From: Acidobacteria bacterium AB60
GTDB taxonomy: Bacteria > Acidobacteriota > Terriglobia > Terriglobales > Acidobacteriaceae
Length of the DNA stretch: 64,000 nucleotides
Reading direction: 5' to 3'
NCBI GenBank assembly: GCA_008682415.1
Contig: VANK01000005.1
Location: 372,001 to 436,000 of the forward strand
The notes under the pieces were generated by a model. The model worked only from the letters and a program-made list of their open reading frames with translations. It was not told the DNA's origin and searched no databases. Below, one piece after another: positions 36,409-45,382 of this stretch; the first letter of the stretch is position 1, and every line of letters starts with the position of its first letter. A program made the position numbers and the translations under genes.

Positions 36409-37566
36409 TCACGCTGCTGTTGGATGGAGGACCACCTTATGCCAGCCGTCGACACGCGCATCAAAGTTCTTATAGCCCTTCGGTGCTTCTGTCAGCGACA
36501 ACTCGTGGGAGATGATTGCCGAAGGATTCGCATTACCATGATGAATTAACTGCATCAGCTTTCTGTTATATGCTTTGACATTACATTGGCCTGTCCCGAT
36601 CTTCTGTCCTTTGAACCAGAATTTTCCGAAGTCAAACGCAATCTCGCCGTTCTTGGCGAGTTTGTCAGCGGCTCCCGGATCCTGCGGAACGAAGACGCCG
36701 ACAACTCCGATGGTTCCGGTGAACTTGACGGCGTTCACAAGCGAGTTCATCACCAGATTAGGCACCTCCTGGCCCTTCGGGGTGTGGCACTGATAGCCGA
36801 TGCACTCGCACCCGCAATCTGTTCCCTGGCCACGGGTGGCCTGAAGAATCTGTTCAACCTCGCGGCCCTCATCCTCAATGACAGGAGTGGCGCCGAGTTT
36901 TTGCGCCAGCTTGAGTCGGTCCGTGTTGTGGTCCACGACGAAGATCTGACTTGCGCCTTGAATGCGGGCAGAAAGCGTGGCCATCAGACCAACCGGGCCG
37001 GAGCCGTAAATCACGACGGAATCCCCCGGCGTCAGATTGGCGAGCCGGGTGGAGTGCCAACCCGTAGGAAAAATGTCGGAGAGCATGACGTAGTCTCGTT
37101 CTTTTTCTTCGGCATCTTCGGGCAGGACCAGACAGTTGTAGTCCCCATAAGGAACCCGCAAAAATTCGGCCTGGCCGCCATTGTAAGGTCCCATATCCGC
37201 AAACCCGTACGCGGCGCCGGCCATGTTCGGTATCTTGCTACGGTCCGCAGTGGTGAGGCAGAACGCGGACAGACCCCGTTCACAGTTGGCACAAAACCCA
37301 CATCCGATGTTGAAGGGCAGTGCAACTCGATCGCCGACCTTCACTCGGTCAACACCTTCACCGATCTCAATGACCTCACCGAGGTTCTCGTGACCGAGAA
37401 CCCGTCCGTGCTCCATGTCGGTCCGACCTTCATACATGTGCAGATCGGACCCACAAATGTTCGTGGAAGTAATTCGCACGAGCACGTCGGTTGGCTTTTC
37501 GATTCGAGCATCGGCGACATTGTCGACCGAGACATTTCGAGGACCGTGATAGACAAGTGCTTTCAT
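36409..37566 (-). CDS. Zinc-dependent alcohol dehydrogenase, formaldehyde-dehydrogenase-like (copy 2)
   Basis: 385 residues. Same class as copy 1 but with clearer glutathione-independent formaldehyde dehydrogenase features: STNICGSDLHMYEGR, GHENLGEVIEIG, zinc cluster [53 protein letters not shown], and CECIGYQCHTPKGQE. It probably oxidises formaldehyde or similar small aldehydes with bound NAD. Convergent with the PfpI gene; about 24 bases downstream of an hsp20 remnant. Confidence 0.93.
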   Translation of the reverse strand: MKALVYHGPRNVSVDNVADARIEKPTDVLVRITSTNICGSDLHMYEGRTDMEHGRVLGHENLGEVIEIGEGVDRVKVGDRVALPFNIGCGFCANCERGLSAFCLTTADRSKIPNMAGAAYGFADMGPYNGGQAEFLRVPYGDYNCLVLPEDAEEKERDYVMLSDIFPTGWHSTRLANLTPGDSVVIYGSGPVGLMATLSARIQGASQIFVVDHNTDRLKLAQKLGATPVIEDEGREVEQILQATRGQGTDCGCECIGYQCHTPKGQEVPNLVMNSLVNAVKFTGTIGVVGVFVPQDPGAADKLAKNGEIAFDFGKFWFKGQKIGTGQCNVKAYNRKLMQLIHHGNANPSAIISHELSLTEAPKGYKNFDARVDGWHKVVLHPTAA

Positions 37567-37589
37567 GAATAGTTCCTGCTCCTCTCTGG

Positions 37590-37915
37590 TTAGTTGGAGT
37601 GCGACGCGCGTTCGTGGCGTTCCTTGCCAAGGAACTTACGGCCAGACACCCTGTTCGCGCATTGTTCCTGGGATGTGGATTGTCCTTCGACGGGATGGAT
37701 CCCCAAGTCTTCTTGGCGAGGCATGGAAATTCCCAGCGGTCCGTTCCGGAACTTGGCATTAGCATGTTCCACATCGGCCCCCTCCGGGACGGTCGCAAGA
37801 TGCCCGTATCGGCGCTTGCTCTGGCTTACGCCACCCTGAACTTTTAAGCTCGATCTTTCGTCCGCGACAAATTGGAAGAGTATTGTTGGTGGTTTTGATC
37901 TTTAAACCGTCAGAA
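37590..37915 (-). pseudogene. Hsp20 remnant (copy 3)
   Basis: Two minus-strand frames carry pieces of an alpha-crystallin domain: DGLKIKTTNNTL and CRGRKIE (about 37845-37915), then a break, then RRYGHLATVPEGADVEHANAKFRNGPLGISMPRQ (37680-37830). The C-terminal tail runs to a TAA at 37590. The order and spacing match Hsp20 copies 1 and 2; the N-terminal half is not recognisable. The gene is dead. Confidence 0.8.
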
Positions 37916-38394
37916 AACACGAATTGAGAACCAAGGAATTGCCTGACCTTGCAGGCAAAAATCTGCAAGGTGGGGCGTGCCTCGATGAAATCACTGCCCA
38001 CCACTGGAGATATATTCACCACGATTCCGGCTCGCCACAATTCATCGCGTTGACGATGCAGTGATATCGCTTCACGACAGTAATGCCCTACGACTTCCGG
38101 CTTAAGTATGGATACCCATTGCGCGTATGCAGCAATTTTCCCTGGGGCGGGCGCAACGGACTATTAAAGCTCAGCAGGGCCCTCGTAGACTTTCAGAAAG
38201 ACGCGCCCCTGTCCCAGTACCCCTGGCCCCACCATCCCGTTGATGTGATGTTTCGACAGAGCACTTCGAACAGGGCTCCATTCAGCCGGAGGTCTTCAGT
38301 TGGGCTCGTTGGCCGAGGTTGGACTTTAGCGTCTACGTATCGTGCAGAGCAAGATTGCATCTTAAGCTCATTTGCAGTCTCGATGGAGGGAAGA
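37916..38394. other. Region upstream of the hsp20 remnant and of the SDR gene
   Basis: 38025-38100 resembles the divergent control region of hsp20 copy 2 (26341-26425). The plus frame of the SDR gene is open back to 38083 but without SDR homology. GGAGGG lies before the GTG at 38395. Confidence 0.5.
38031..38041 (-). promoter_or_regulatory. Shared hsp20 upstream element, copy 3
   Basis: Minus strand ATTGTGGCGAG, in the same relative place as the copies at 18491-18501 and 26349-26359. It is followed on the minus strand by AATATA at a spacing of about 18. Confidence 0.4.
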
Positions 38395-39189
38395 GTGGAT
38401 CTGAAGCTTACAGGAAAAACAGCACTCGTGACTGGTTCCACGGCTGGAATCGGATTAGCAATCGCGCACTCCCTCGCTCGTGAAGGCGCACGGGTGTGGA
38501 TCAACGGCCGGAGCTCAGAGAGAGTTGAGAAAGCGTCGCGGACAATTCGCGAAGCTATCTCTGGAGCGCAGGTCGACGGAATTGTCGCTGACTTTGATTC
38601 GAGTGACGGCGCGACGCGCATAACACAGCGTCTCGACCGAGTGGATATTCTCGTGAACAATGTGGGCATCTTTGAACCAAAGCCGTTCGCCGACATCTCG
38701 GATGATGAATGGCTTCGATTCTTCGAAGTGAACGTCATGAGCGGAGTTCGCTTGTCCCGTCACTACTTGAAAGGAATGCTGGAAAGAAATTGGGGGAGGA
38801 TTATTTTCATTTCCAGCGAATCTGCGATCCAGATTCCTGCAGAGATGGTTCATTACGGAATGACGAAAACGGCGCAAATTGCGGTCGCACGAGGGATAGC
38901 AGAAAGCGTCGCAGGAACCGGAGTGACTGTAAATAGCATCCTCCCCGGCCCAACCGATTCAGAAGGCGTCGGAGGCTTTGTTGAGAGTTTGGCGATACAG
39001 CAAAACAAATCAAAGGAGGCTGTGGAACGTGACTTCTTCGAACATGCACGGCCGTCCTCGCTGCTGGGACGCTTCGCAACCGTCGAAGAGGTGGCTGCGA
39101 TGGTGACCTATGTGGCTGGAGAACCCTCTTCGGCCACAAACGGCGCAGCCTTAAGGGTCGACGGAGGCGTGGTCCGAGCAATCTTTTAA
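38395..39189 (+). CDS. Short-chain dehydrogenase/reductase
   Basis: 264 residues from a GTG at 38395 (GGAGGG 4 bases upstream); an in-frame ATG at 38383 is an alternative. Classical SDR: cofactor motif TGSTAGIGLAIA near the N-terminus, NNVG, catalytic Ser in FISSESA, Tyr and Lys in YGMTKTA, and NSILPGPTDSEG. The usual Asp of the NAD-specific site is replaced by Asn-Gly-Arg (WINGRSSE), which fits NADPH. Substrate unknown. The closest well-known relatives are 3-oxoacyl-ACP-reductase-like proteins. Confidence 0.9.
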   Translation: MDLKLTGKTALVTGSTAGIGLAIAHSLAREGARVWINGRSSERVEKASRTIREAISGAQVDGIVADFDSSDGATRITQRLDRVDILVNNVGIFEPKPFADISDDEWLRFFEVNVMSGVRLSRHYLKGMLERNWGRIIFISSESAIQIPAEMVHYGMTKTAQIAVARGIAESVAGTGVTVNSILPGPTDSEGVGGFVESLAIQQNKSKEAVERDFFEHARPSSLLGRFATVEEVAAMVTYVAGEPSSATNGAALRVDGGVVRAIF

Positions 39190-39511
39190 AGGACGCGAAG
39201 CCCATAACCTCTTAGGAATCGGTCCTCTGTAGGCGGGCGGTGTCCAGCAATTCACTGCCCAGTGAGCCGCACATTTTCGCGAAGATTTGCGGGTAAAAAT
39301 CCCTTCTCGTGTTCTAGTCCATATGAGAGAGCCTGGGACCTGGTCGATGTACTCACAACTCTCGCCGTCGGAGACAAGAGCGCTGTCGTCAAGTTCGAAC
39401 GGGAGTGCTTCCACCTGTTTTTGGATTTATGACGAGTGTAGGTTCTAGGTTCTTTTTCGTACCGTTGGTTGATTCACGGTCGATGGAATATCGCTAAGTA
39501 GCTGATTTATA

Positions 39512-39670
39512 TGGCGTCCCCGGCGGGATTTGAACCCGCGTTGCTGCCGTGAAAGGGCGATGCCCTGGGACAACATTAAGGCACTGCTGAGAACCAGAAT
39601 GCATCGGAACGAATTCTAAGGAACAGCAGCGAACAACTTAAATGCTCCCCAACTGTCCCGCAACTCAGTT
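39512..39670. repeat. Direct repeat copy 2: tRNA-Glu 3' fragment plus 60 bp core (att-like)
   Basis: Same orientation and length as 4579-4737. Here the tRNA part keeps a fuller T-arm (GCGGG-TTCAAAT-CCCGC) and the anticodon arm, but again lacks the 5' acceptor strand and most of the D-arm. Most of the mismatches to copy 1 fall in the tRNA part; the 60 bases from GCACTGCTGAG onward are identical. Confidence 0.85.
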
Positions 39671-39915
39671 CTCAGACTGGTGCGATTCTACTCCCACGGA
39701 GAAACCGATGTCAGCCTCATCGAGCTCCGCCTCCAGTTTCCTGCGTATTCGAAAAGCCAGCAATAATGCAGGACACCCATTCCAAATGTCCTTGAGGTCG
39801 GACCGAGCCGTCCAACAGATTTGAGTTCGGCTACGGTCAGGATCCTATCTGCCGGGAATGCATCGAGGCCCTGCTCAGGTCGAAAAGAACCTCGAAAATC
39901 GATCAAAACGGATGA

Positions 39916-39976
39916 AAATGGGTAAAAATGGATATCGGCTACGAATCGACTATAAATGGGTGAAAATGGATATCGG
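39916..39976. repeat. Two 23 bp direct repeats just upstream of the Fic gene
   Basis: 39916-39938 and 39954-39976 differ at one base (AAATGGGTAAAAATGG against AAATGGGTGAAAATGG, both followed by ATATCGG). They are 38 bases apart and the second ends 2 bases before the Fic start. They may be an operator, possibly for the Fic protein's own C-terminal helix-turn-helix. Confidence 0.6.
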
Positions 39977-39978
39977 AC

Positions 39979-41028
39979 ATGCACGAAATCAAGAACATCA
40001 CAATCACGCCGGAAATACTTAAACTCATCGCCGAAATCGACGAGTTTAAGGGTCGCTGGACGGTCATCGAGACACTCGCCCCTGAAAGGCTGACGAGCCT
40101 GCGGCGGAACGCCACCATTGAGAGCGTGGGGTCGTCCACGCGCATCGAAGGCGCAAGGCTGAGCGATGCCGAGGTTGAAAAGCTCCTTTCCGGTCTGCGG
40201 AGCGAATCGTTCGCGAGCCGCGATGAGCAGGAAGTTGGGGGCTATGCTGATGCGATGGACATGATCTTTGACGGCTATGAGTCGATCACGACCACCGAGA
40301 ACCACATCAAGCAGCTGCACGGCGTGCTCTTAAAATACAGCGCCAAAGATCAGGATCATCGTGGGGAATACAAGAAAGTTCCCAATGATGTCCAGGCCAT
40401 TGGACCAGACGGCAAAAGCCTGGGCGTGGTGTTCGAGACCGCGACGCCGTTTGAAACTGCGGGCTGGATGAGGGAACTGGTGAGCTGGTTCAACCGGTCC
40501 ATCGAAGAGGAAACCCAGCATCCCCTGATCCTGATCGGGGTCTTCATCGTCGTTTTCTTGGCGATCCATCCGTTCAAGGACGGCAACGGCAGGCTCTCGC
40601 GCGTGCTGACAACGATGCTGCTGCTGCGCGCGGGATATGGCTATGTTCCCTTCAGCTCGATGGAGAGCATCATTGAGCGCAACAAGGACAGCTATTACCT
40701 CGCGCTGCGCCGCACGCAGCAAACCATCCGCAAGGAAGAGCAGAACTGGGAGCCCTGGCTGGTGTTCTTCCTGAAGACGATGGCGAAACAGAAGGACAAT
40801 CTTGCGGAAAAAGTGAAGGAGGAGCAGGCGCTACGCGCATCCCTCCCCGCGCTTTCCCGCCAGATCCTGGAATTGGTGAAGACGCGCGGGGAGATCACCG
40901 TCAAGGAAATCGAAGAATCCACCGGCGCCAACCGCAACACGATCAAGGTGCACGTGAAGAAACTAGCCGAACAGCAATATCTGCAGCACCTCGGCCAAGG
41001 GCGCGGCGCGCGCTACATGATCAAGTAG
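39979..41028 (+). CDS. Fic family protein (AMP transferase-like) with C-terminal helix-turn-helix
   Basis: 349 residues. N-terminal Fic_N-like part, then the inhibitory helix motif SSTRIEG at 52-58 (S/T-x-x-x-E), then the catalytic HPFKDGNGRLSR at 197-208 with all key residues. The C-terminal 60 residues (LSRQILELVKTRGEITVKEIEESTGANRNTIKVHVKKLAEQ) are a winged helix. Fic proteins transfer AMP from ATP to hydroxyl side chains, and the in-cis inhibitory motif makes this a class II, self-restrained member. No antitoxin gene is present, as expected for this class. Two 23 bp repeats abut its start. Confidence 0.93.
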   Translation: MHEIKNITITPEILKLIAEIDEFKGRWTVIETLAPERLTSLRRNATIESVGSSTRIEGARLSDAEVEKLLSGLRSESFASRDEQEVGGYADAMDMIFDGYESITTTENHIKQLHGVLLKYSAKDQDHRGEYKKVPNDVQAIGPDGKSLGVVFETATPFETAGWMRELVSWFNRSIEEETQHPLILIGVFIVVFLAIHPFKDGNGRLSRVLTTMLLLRAGYGYVPFSSMESIIERNKDSYYLALRRTQQTIRKEEQNWEPWLVFFLKTMAKQKDNLAEKVKEEQALRASLPALSRQILELVKTRGEITVKEIEESTGANRNTIKVHVKKLAEQQYLQHLGQGRGARYMIK

Positions 41029-41238
41029 GATCACTGGCAATTCGGACGGGAGGTGTTTCGCGACCGTCACTGCCGACGAGAAGGCTGCCACACCAATCGT
41101 CGAAAAAATTCACCATAATTATTATTCCACATTGTTCAACACCAGGCATCATGTTGACTTCCCGGGCGTTCCCTCTCGCCGCTGTCAGAACAGCTGGTGC
41201 CGGGCGGCCCCGTGGCAAGTATTTTTATTGATTTCGAT

Positions 41239-42501
41239 TTAAAGATAACTCAACCACCACGAACTGTGCGTCGCTTTGTATTGCGCGAACCAGCGGCAGA
41301 GTGGGTAGAGCGCTGCAACCAAGCCGATCCAGATAGCGTAGGTGACCCAAAGAGGGTAACCGAAATCCTGGGGATAGACGTCGCGGGGGCCGCCCATGGC
41401 GGGCATGGCATTAAAGATGAAGCTGAAGGTGCGGCTGCCGTACCGGATGTAGCTCACGACACCAAGCAAGAAGTGGATCGCATAGAAATGCAAGATGAAG
41501 TAGAAGAGCGGTACGCGGCCGAAGACGAGGAGCGGATTGCGGCTCGAGAATCTGAGGCCGTCGTACCAGGCAAGCAACAGTAAAGCCGTGCTGATGGTCA
41601 TCAAGACGTAATCAAGAGACGCCGGGTATTTGGTGCAGTTGAGGAAGGACAGCACTGTGAACACGGCAGACTTCTGGGCGGTCCAATGAGAAGGGTCGCC
41701 ATAGATGTTGACGGCACGGCTAACGAGAAAGGCCGCAGTAAGATACAGGCCCAGGCGGAGAGTGGTGCGGCGCCGGACGGTATCATCAAGAGTAAACAGC
41801 TGACCGAAGCAGAAGCCCGCAGCCATTACACCGATCCAGGGCAGGATCGGGTAAACAACGAAGGCGGGGTGGTTGGCCAGCATGATGACGCCGGGTTGAT
41901 GCAGAAGATGCCAAGCCCACCCGAATTTGCCAAAGTGCGATGCAGACCAGGGATCGAGCAGGTTATGGAGAGCGATGATGGCGATGCTGAGGACGGCCAG
42001 CCAGCGCAAGGGCAAGTGGATGAGCGCGGCCATGAGCAGCATGCAAGCACCGAAGATATAGAGCACAAGAAGAAGCGTGAGACCGTGCGCCGAGAGATTG
42101 AAGCTGTAGGCGAAGTTCATCACGACGACTTCGAGGGCCAGGAACCAGACCGCCCGAGTGGCGAGGAACCGGGAGAGTTGACCGCGCGTTTTCTGGCCGC
42201 GATTCCACCAGAGAAAAGCACCGGCGCCGGCAGAGAACATGAAGACAGGCATGCAGAAGTGCGTGATCCATCGGGTCAGGAACATGATGGCGGTGGCTTG
42301 CGACAGGTCCGTGGGCGAGTTGGACATGGAATATCTGTCGAAGAAGTCGCGGATATGGTCGATGGCCATGATAACCATGACGGTGCCCCGCAGGGCGTCG
42401 AGACTCATAAGCCGACTAGCCCGGCGGGGCGTGGACGGTGGGCGCAATTCCATCGCTCGTGCTCCATAAGGAGAAGTGGATGCGGTATTCGAGGGTGCCA
42501 T
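41239..42501 (-). CDS. DUF1624/YeiB-like membrane acyltransferase
   Basis: 420 residues with about ten membrane segments. The N-terminal RLMSLDALRGTVMVIMAIDHIRDFF is the opening of the heparan-alpha-glucosaminide N-acetyltransferase-like (DUF1624) group; HFCMPVFMFSAGAGAFLW and GRVPLFYFILHFYAIHFL follow. These proteins pass acyl groups across the membrane to sugars or lipids. The first 30 residues are unstructured, so a start at MSLDALRG is possible. It runs convergent with the Fic gene and begins 33 bases after the MocR gene ends on the same strand. Confidence 0.87.
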   Translation of the reverse strand: MAPSNTASTSPYGARAMELRPPSTPRRASRLMSLDALRGTVMVIMAIDHIRDFFDRYSMSNSPTDLSQATAIMFLTRWITHFCMPVFMFSAGAGAFLWWNRGQKTRGQLSRFLATRAVWFLALEVVVMNFAYSFNLSAHGLTLLLVLYIFGACMLLMAALIHLPLRWLAVLSIAIIALHNLLDPWSASHFGKFGWAWHLLHQPGVIMLANHPAFVVYPILPWIGVMAAGFCFGQLFTLDDTVRRRTTLRLGLYLTAAFLVSRAVNIYGDPSHWTAQKSAVFTVLSFLNCTKYPASLDYVLMTISTALLLLAWYDGLRFSSRNPLLVFGRVPLFYFILHFYAIHFLLGVVSYIRYGSRTFSFIFNAMPAMGGPRDVYPQDFGYPLWVTYAIWIGLVAALYPLCRWFAQYKATHSSWWLSYL

Positions 42502-42533
42502 ACAGCCCTAGGCGACTGGACCGGTTCAGTAGT

Positions 42534-44003
42534 TCACGAAATCAGTTTTGCAAGAATTTGAACCCCTTGCAAAATTGATTTGCCATCCACTCCGCCGAAG
42601 CCAATTTGTAAGCCCGGGGGTACCTGCCTCCTATAGCAGTAGCGGCTCAAAGGGATGACATCGACGTTCTCTTCGAGCGCGAGCGCCGCGATATCTTCGG
42701 GATTCTGCCCCGTTCGTAGCCATCCAACGGTTTGCATTCCAGCTTCGACCGGTAACAGCTCAAGCGCTCCCTCGAGGTGCTTACGGACTTCGTCTGCAAG
42801 CAACTGCAATCTCTCGCTGTACACTTTCCTCATTCTTCGCAAGTGACGCACGTAATGACCTTCCTCGATAAATGCATGGAGAATGGCCTGATCTCCCCAG
42901 GGATGATGTCTGCAGCTGATGGACTTACACATTTTGAAGGCGTCCACCAATCCGTGCGGAACGACCATGTAACCCAAACGCAGCGATGGGAACAGTGTTT
43001 TATTGAAGCTGCCGGCGAAGATGACTTGCGCTTTGGAATCGAGGCCGTGCAAGGCTGGAAGCGGGCTTCCCTCGAATCTGAACTCGCTATCGTAATCGTC
43101 TTCGAAGATGCAGGTACCTTCCGTATGAGCGTATCGAAGGATCTGCATACGTCTGCGATACGACATTGTTGCGCCAGTGGGAAACTGATGGCCGGGAGTG
43201 ATGTACATTAAACGGGCGCGAAGGCCTGCTTTGGTGGGAGGAACCGCGCCTTCATTGTCGACAGAGAGTGAGACGATCCGAGCACCCGCGGCCTCAAAAC
43301 CAGCAAAAGCTACCTGATATCCCGGATCTTCCATAAGCACGCTATCCCCAGCGCTCACCAAAATCCGCGTCGAGAGATCGAGAGCTTCCTGAATCCCCGA
43401 GGTGATGAGGACCTGCTCTGGATCACAGATGATCGATCGCGAGGTTCGCAAATAGCTGCTGAGCGACGTACGCAGGGGCAAATAGCCGAACGGTTCGCCT
43501 CCTAGCAGCAGCGAAGTTGATGCACCGCGCCATTTTTTAGCCGCCATCTTCGTCCACAAGTCAATTGGAAACAGATCAAGGGCAGGAAGATTAACACGGA
43601 ATGCGATCGTCCGAGGTTGTGCATAGTAGCGCACCGGACGAAGCCTCTTTCCATATTCCGACAGCGCAACCGGCTTGGAGTGTCCGCTGTGCACCGCTAC
43701 TGGAGGCAGGGAGCGGCTCAAGAACTTCTCTGGGAGCACGTTGGCAACAAAAGTCTTTGAACCCGGAATGCTCTTAAGGTAGCCTTCGTCCTTCAGACGT
43801 TCGATCGCAGAGATTATGGTTCCGCGCGCCAAACGAAGCCCCTTCGTCAGTTCGCGCGTACTCGGTAGGGATTGGCCCGGCCTCAGTTTTCCAGACTGAA
43901 TAGCCGATCGTATTGTCTCTACCAACCAATCGCCCCGACCTTCTTCGCTCAACCGAGGAGAAATTGCGAATTCAAATGTTGATCGAGATCGCGTCATCGG
44001 CAT
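42534..44003 (-). CDS. MocR-family regulator (GntR domain fused to aminotransferase)
   Basis: 489 residues. Winged helix about 20-90 (AIQSGKLRPGQSLPSTRELTKGLRLARGTIISAIERLKDEGYL), then a type I aminotransferase fold (GGEPFGYLPLRTSLSSYL, ITSGIQEALDLSTRIL, EDPGYQVAF, DDYDSEFRF). The PLP Lys lies in GSFNKTLFPSLRLGYMV. MocR proteins sense PLP or an amino compound, for example PdxR or GabR. Its neighbour downstream on the same strand is the membrane acyltransferase; its own target is unclear and may be the divergent YciI-like gene. Confidence 0.93.
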   Translation of the reverse strand: MPMTRSRSTFEFAISPRLSEEGRGDWLVETIRSAIQSGKLRPGQSLPSTRELTKGLRLARGTIISAIERLKDEGYLKSIPGSKTFVANVLPEKFLSRSLPPVAVHSGHSKPVALSEYGKRLRPVRYYAQPRTIAFRVNLPALDLFPIDLWTKMAAKKWRGASTSLLLGGEPFGYLPLRTSLSSYLRTSRSIICDPEQVLITSGIQEALDLSTRILVSAGDSVLMEDPGYQVAFAGFEAAGARIVSLSVDNEGAVPPTKAGLRARLMYITPGHQFPTGATMSYRRRMQILRYAHTEGTCIFEDDYDSEFRFEGSPLPALHGLDSKAQVIFAGSFNKTLFPSLRLGYMVVPHGLVDAFKMCKSISCRHHPWGDQAILHAFIEEGHYVRHLRRMRKVYSERLQLLADEVRKHLEGALELLPVEAGMQTVGWLRTGQNPEDIAALALEENVDVIPLSRYCYRRQVPPGLQIGFGGVDGKSILQGVQILAKLIS

Positions 44004-44397
44004 TCAGAATGCGTGATTTCTTCGAAGAGTAGTGCACGTCCACTTGCCGGACCTTTCGGTGAATGCAATGCATTGTGGCCACAAATCGGCGGCTTTGCAC
44101 AATTCAACAACTGGTCCAACCAAAATCTGGAGATCTGGTCCTTTCAACTCTCGCAAGATTTCCGAAATTGGAGAGGGACGTACGCACTCGCTCATTTCGC
44201 ACGCTCCAAGGAACAACACCGTGTACCCAGACCGGGACTTGAGTTGAATCTCTGGCGAAATAAAAGTGCATCCATCAGATTATTATCATAATCTCTTAAT
44301 TCGTGCAGTCTTACCCGGGCGCAGCGTTTGCGGTTTAACCGATCACCATCACCGTTGACTCTCGGGATAGTCCCCCCAAATCAATTGAGGTGAACTG
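44004..44397. other. Divergent control region between mocR-like and YciI-like genes
   Basis: No gene. From about 44242 the sequence is duplicated upstream of 59318, including the TetR-type operator. GAGGTGA precedes the ATG at 44398. Confidence 0.55.
44277..44294. promoter_or_regulatory. TetR-type operator over the -10 box, site 1
   Basis: AGATTA-TTATCA-TAATCT, a perfect palindrome around a 6-base centre. CATAAT (44287-44292) is the likely -10; GTGCAT lies 15 bases upstream. Same pattern at 47458, 51107 and 59155. Confidence 0.65.
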
Positions 44398-44742
44398 ATG
44401 ACGACTCAAGCTCTACCTAGCGCAGCCATACCCACAGCCCTTGAAGTGTTGGTAATTTTGACCCCAAAACGAGGCGTAACCGTACAGCAAGTGATGGCCG
44501 TTCTGCCGGCAGAGATCCGGGCGACAGTGAAGCTGTACCTCGACGGGACGATCCGTCAGTGGTATTCGCGTGGAGATGGCAAAGGCGTTCTCTTCTTCCT
44601 TCAAGCTAAGACCGAAGACGAAGCGCGAGCCATTATGGAAACCCTGCCACTTGCAAAGGAACAATTGATGGACCATCAATATATTCCCGTCGGACCCCTC
44701 ATGCCACTTCGGATGTTGCTGGGTACAGAAACTCAACCATGA
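44398..44742 (+). CDS. YciI/muconolactone-isomerase-like small protein (copy A)
   Basis: 114 residues. A dimeric alpha/beta-barrel-like fold of about 95 residues (LEVLVILTPKRG, AEIRATVKLYLDGTIRQWYSRGDGKGVLFFLQAKTEDEARAIMETLPL, MDHQYIPVGPLMPLRMLL). The DEAR-IMETLPL-HQYIPVGP pattern is that of muconolactone-isomerase-like and YciI-related proteins often found beside reductases and monooxygenases. No function can be assigned. It is preceded by the TetR-type operator. Confidence 0.78.
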   Translation: MTTQALPSAAIPTALEVLVILTPKRGVTVQQVMAVLPAEIRATVKLYLDGTIRQWYSRGDGKGVLFFLQAKTEDEARAIMETLPLAKEQLMDHQYIPVGPLMPLRMLLGTETQP

Positions 44743-44896
44743 CCCTTCCGGCGCGACATAGGCAAAAGCAAACTGACCGCCAGGTTTCGCCTGGCAGAAA
44801 CAGAGATGGGTTGGCGCGGATAGGCTTCCTGGTGGGGCACCGGCGTGCGCACGTTGAGTGTTCCAGCAGAGGAGCGGTTGCCGAATTGATCTGGGG

Positions 44897-45382
44897 CTAT
44901 TTCTGCTTTGCAAGCATCGCCTGCCCCAAGTGATACGCAACATGAGCACCTCTTCCCAGCAGGCTGGCATAGCGATTGCGGTGGGGCTCGCGTACGAATT
45001 CTTCTTCTGAAACGCTCTGGTGCCGCTGTAGCCAATCCGAGGGTGACAACTTTTGGAACTCCTGGCAGAGGGCGGCATCGACTTCCGTCCACATTTTCTG
45101 GAGTTCCGCGGCATCGGGAATTTGCGCGGAGCTTCGATCAGGCTGCGCGATGAAGATCTTTTCCAACTCCGGGAAACGCTTTGGGCCAAAAGCGAAGAGC
45201 GGAAAAATAGCGTCGTTCACCGCCGTCAAATGGCCCCAGATGTAGATTAGACGATTCCGACTCGGAGCAACTTCGAGTTGCAGATCTGGCGGGCTCAGAG
45301 AACCGAAAAATTTGCCGGCACGATCCATGTACAAACGCCAAGTGCGTAAACCTGCATCGACGAAACGGTCTGCAGAAGTCAT
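44897..45382 (-). CDS. DinB-family protein
   Basis: 161 residues, four-helix DinB/YfiT fold. Metal-site His candidates are in WGHLTAVND and HVAYHLGQAM; the third lies in the QRHQSVSEE stretch. DinB proteins act as thiol transferases (bacillithiol or mycothiol relatives) or are of unknown role. It is convergent with the YciI-like gene. Confidence 0.83.
   Translation of the reverse strand: MTSADRFVDAGLRTWRLYMDRAGKFFGSLSPPDLQLEVAPSRNRLIYIWGHLTAVNDAIFPLFAFGPKRFPELEKIFIAQPDRSSAQIPDAAELQKMWTEVDAALCQEFQKLSPSDWLQRHQSVSEEEFVREPHRNRYASLLGRGAHVAYHLGQAMLAKQK

Larger units (their letters stand above)
39190..39978. other. Spacer with the second att-like repeat
   Basis: Besides the repeat (39512-39670) and the short repeats before the Fic gene, a plus-strand frame near 39320-39432 reads DLVDVLTTLAVGDKSAVVKF and ends at TGA; it may be the tail of a lost gene. 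No integrase remnant is seen just left of this repeat, unlike copy 1. Confidence 0.45.
44242..44809. repeat. Segmental duplication, copy A
   Basis: Matches 59119-59714 from the promoter, through the whole YciI-like gene, to about 65 bases past its stop (AGACATAGGCAAAA-like and GGCAGAAA-AGAGATGG). Divergence is moderate and copy B carries the damage. Confidence 0.85.

Noticed and set aside
41686..42561. 291-codon plus-strand frame opposite the DUF1624 gene
   Set aside because: Antisense shadow rich in Glu, Arg and Asp; the minus strand has proper membrane segments and family motifs.
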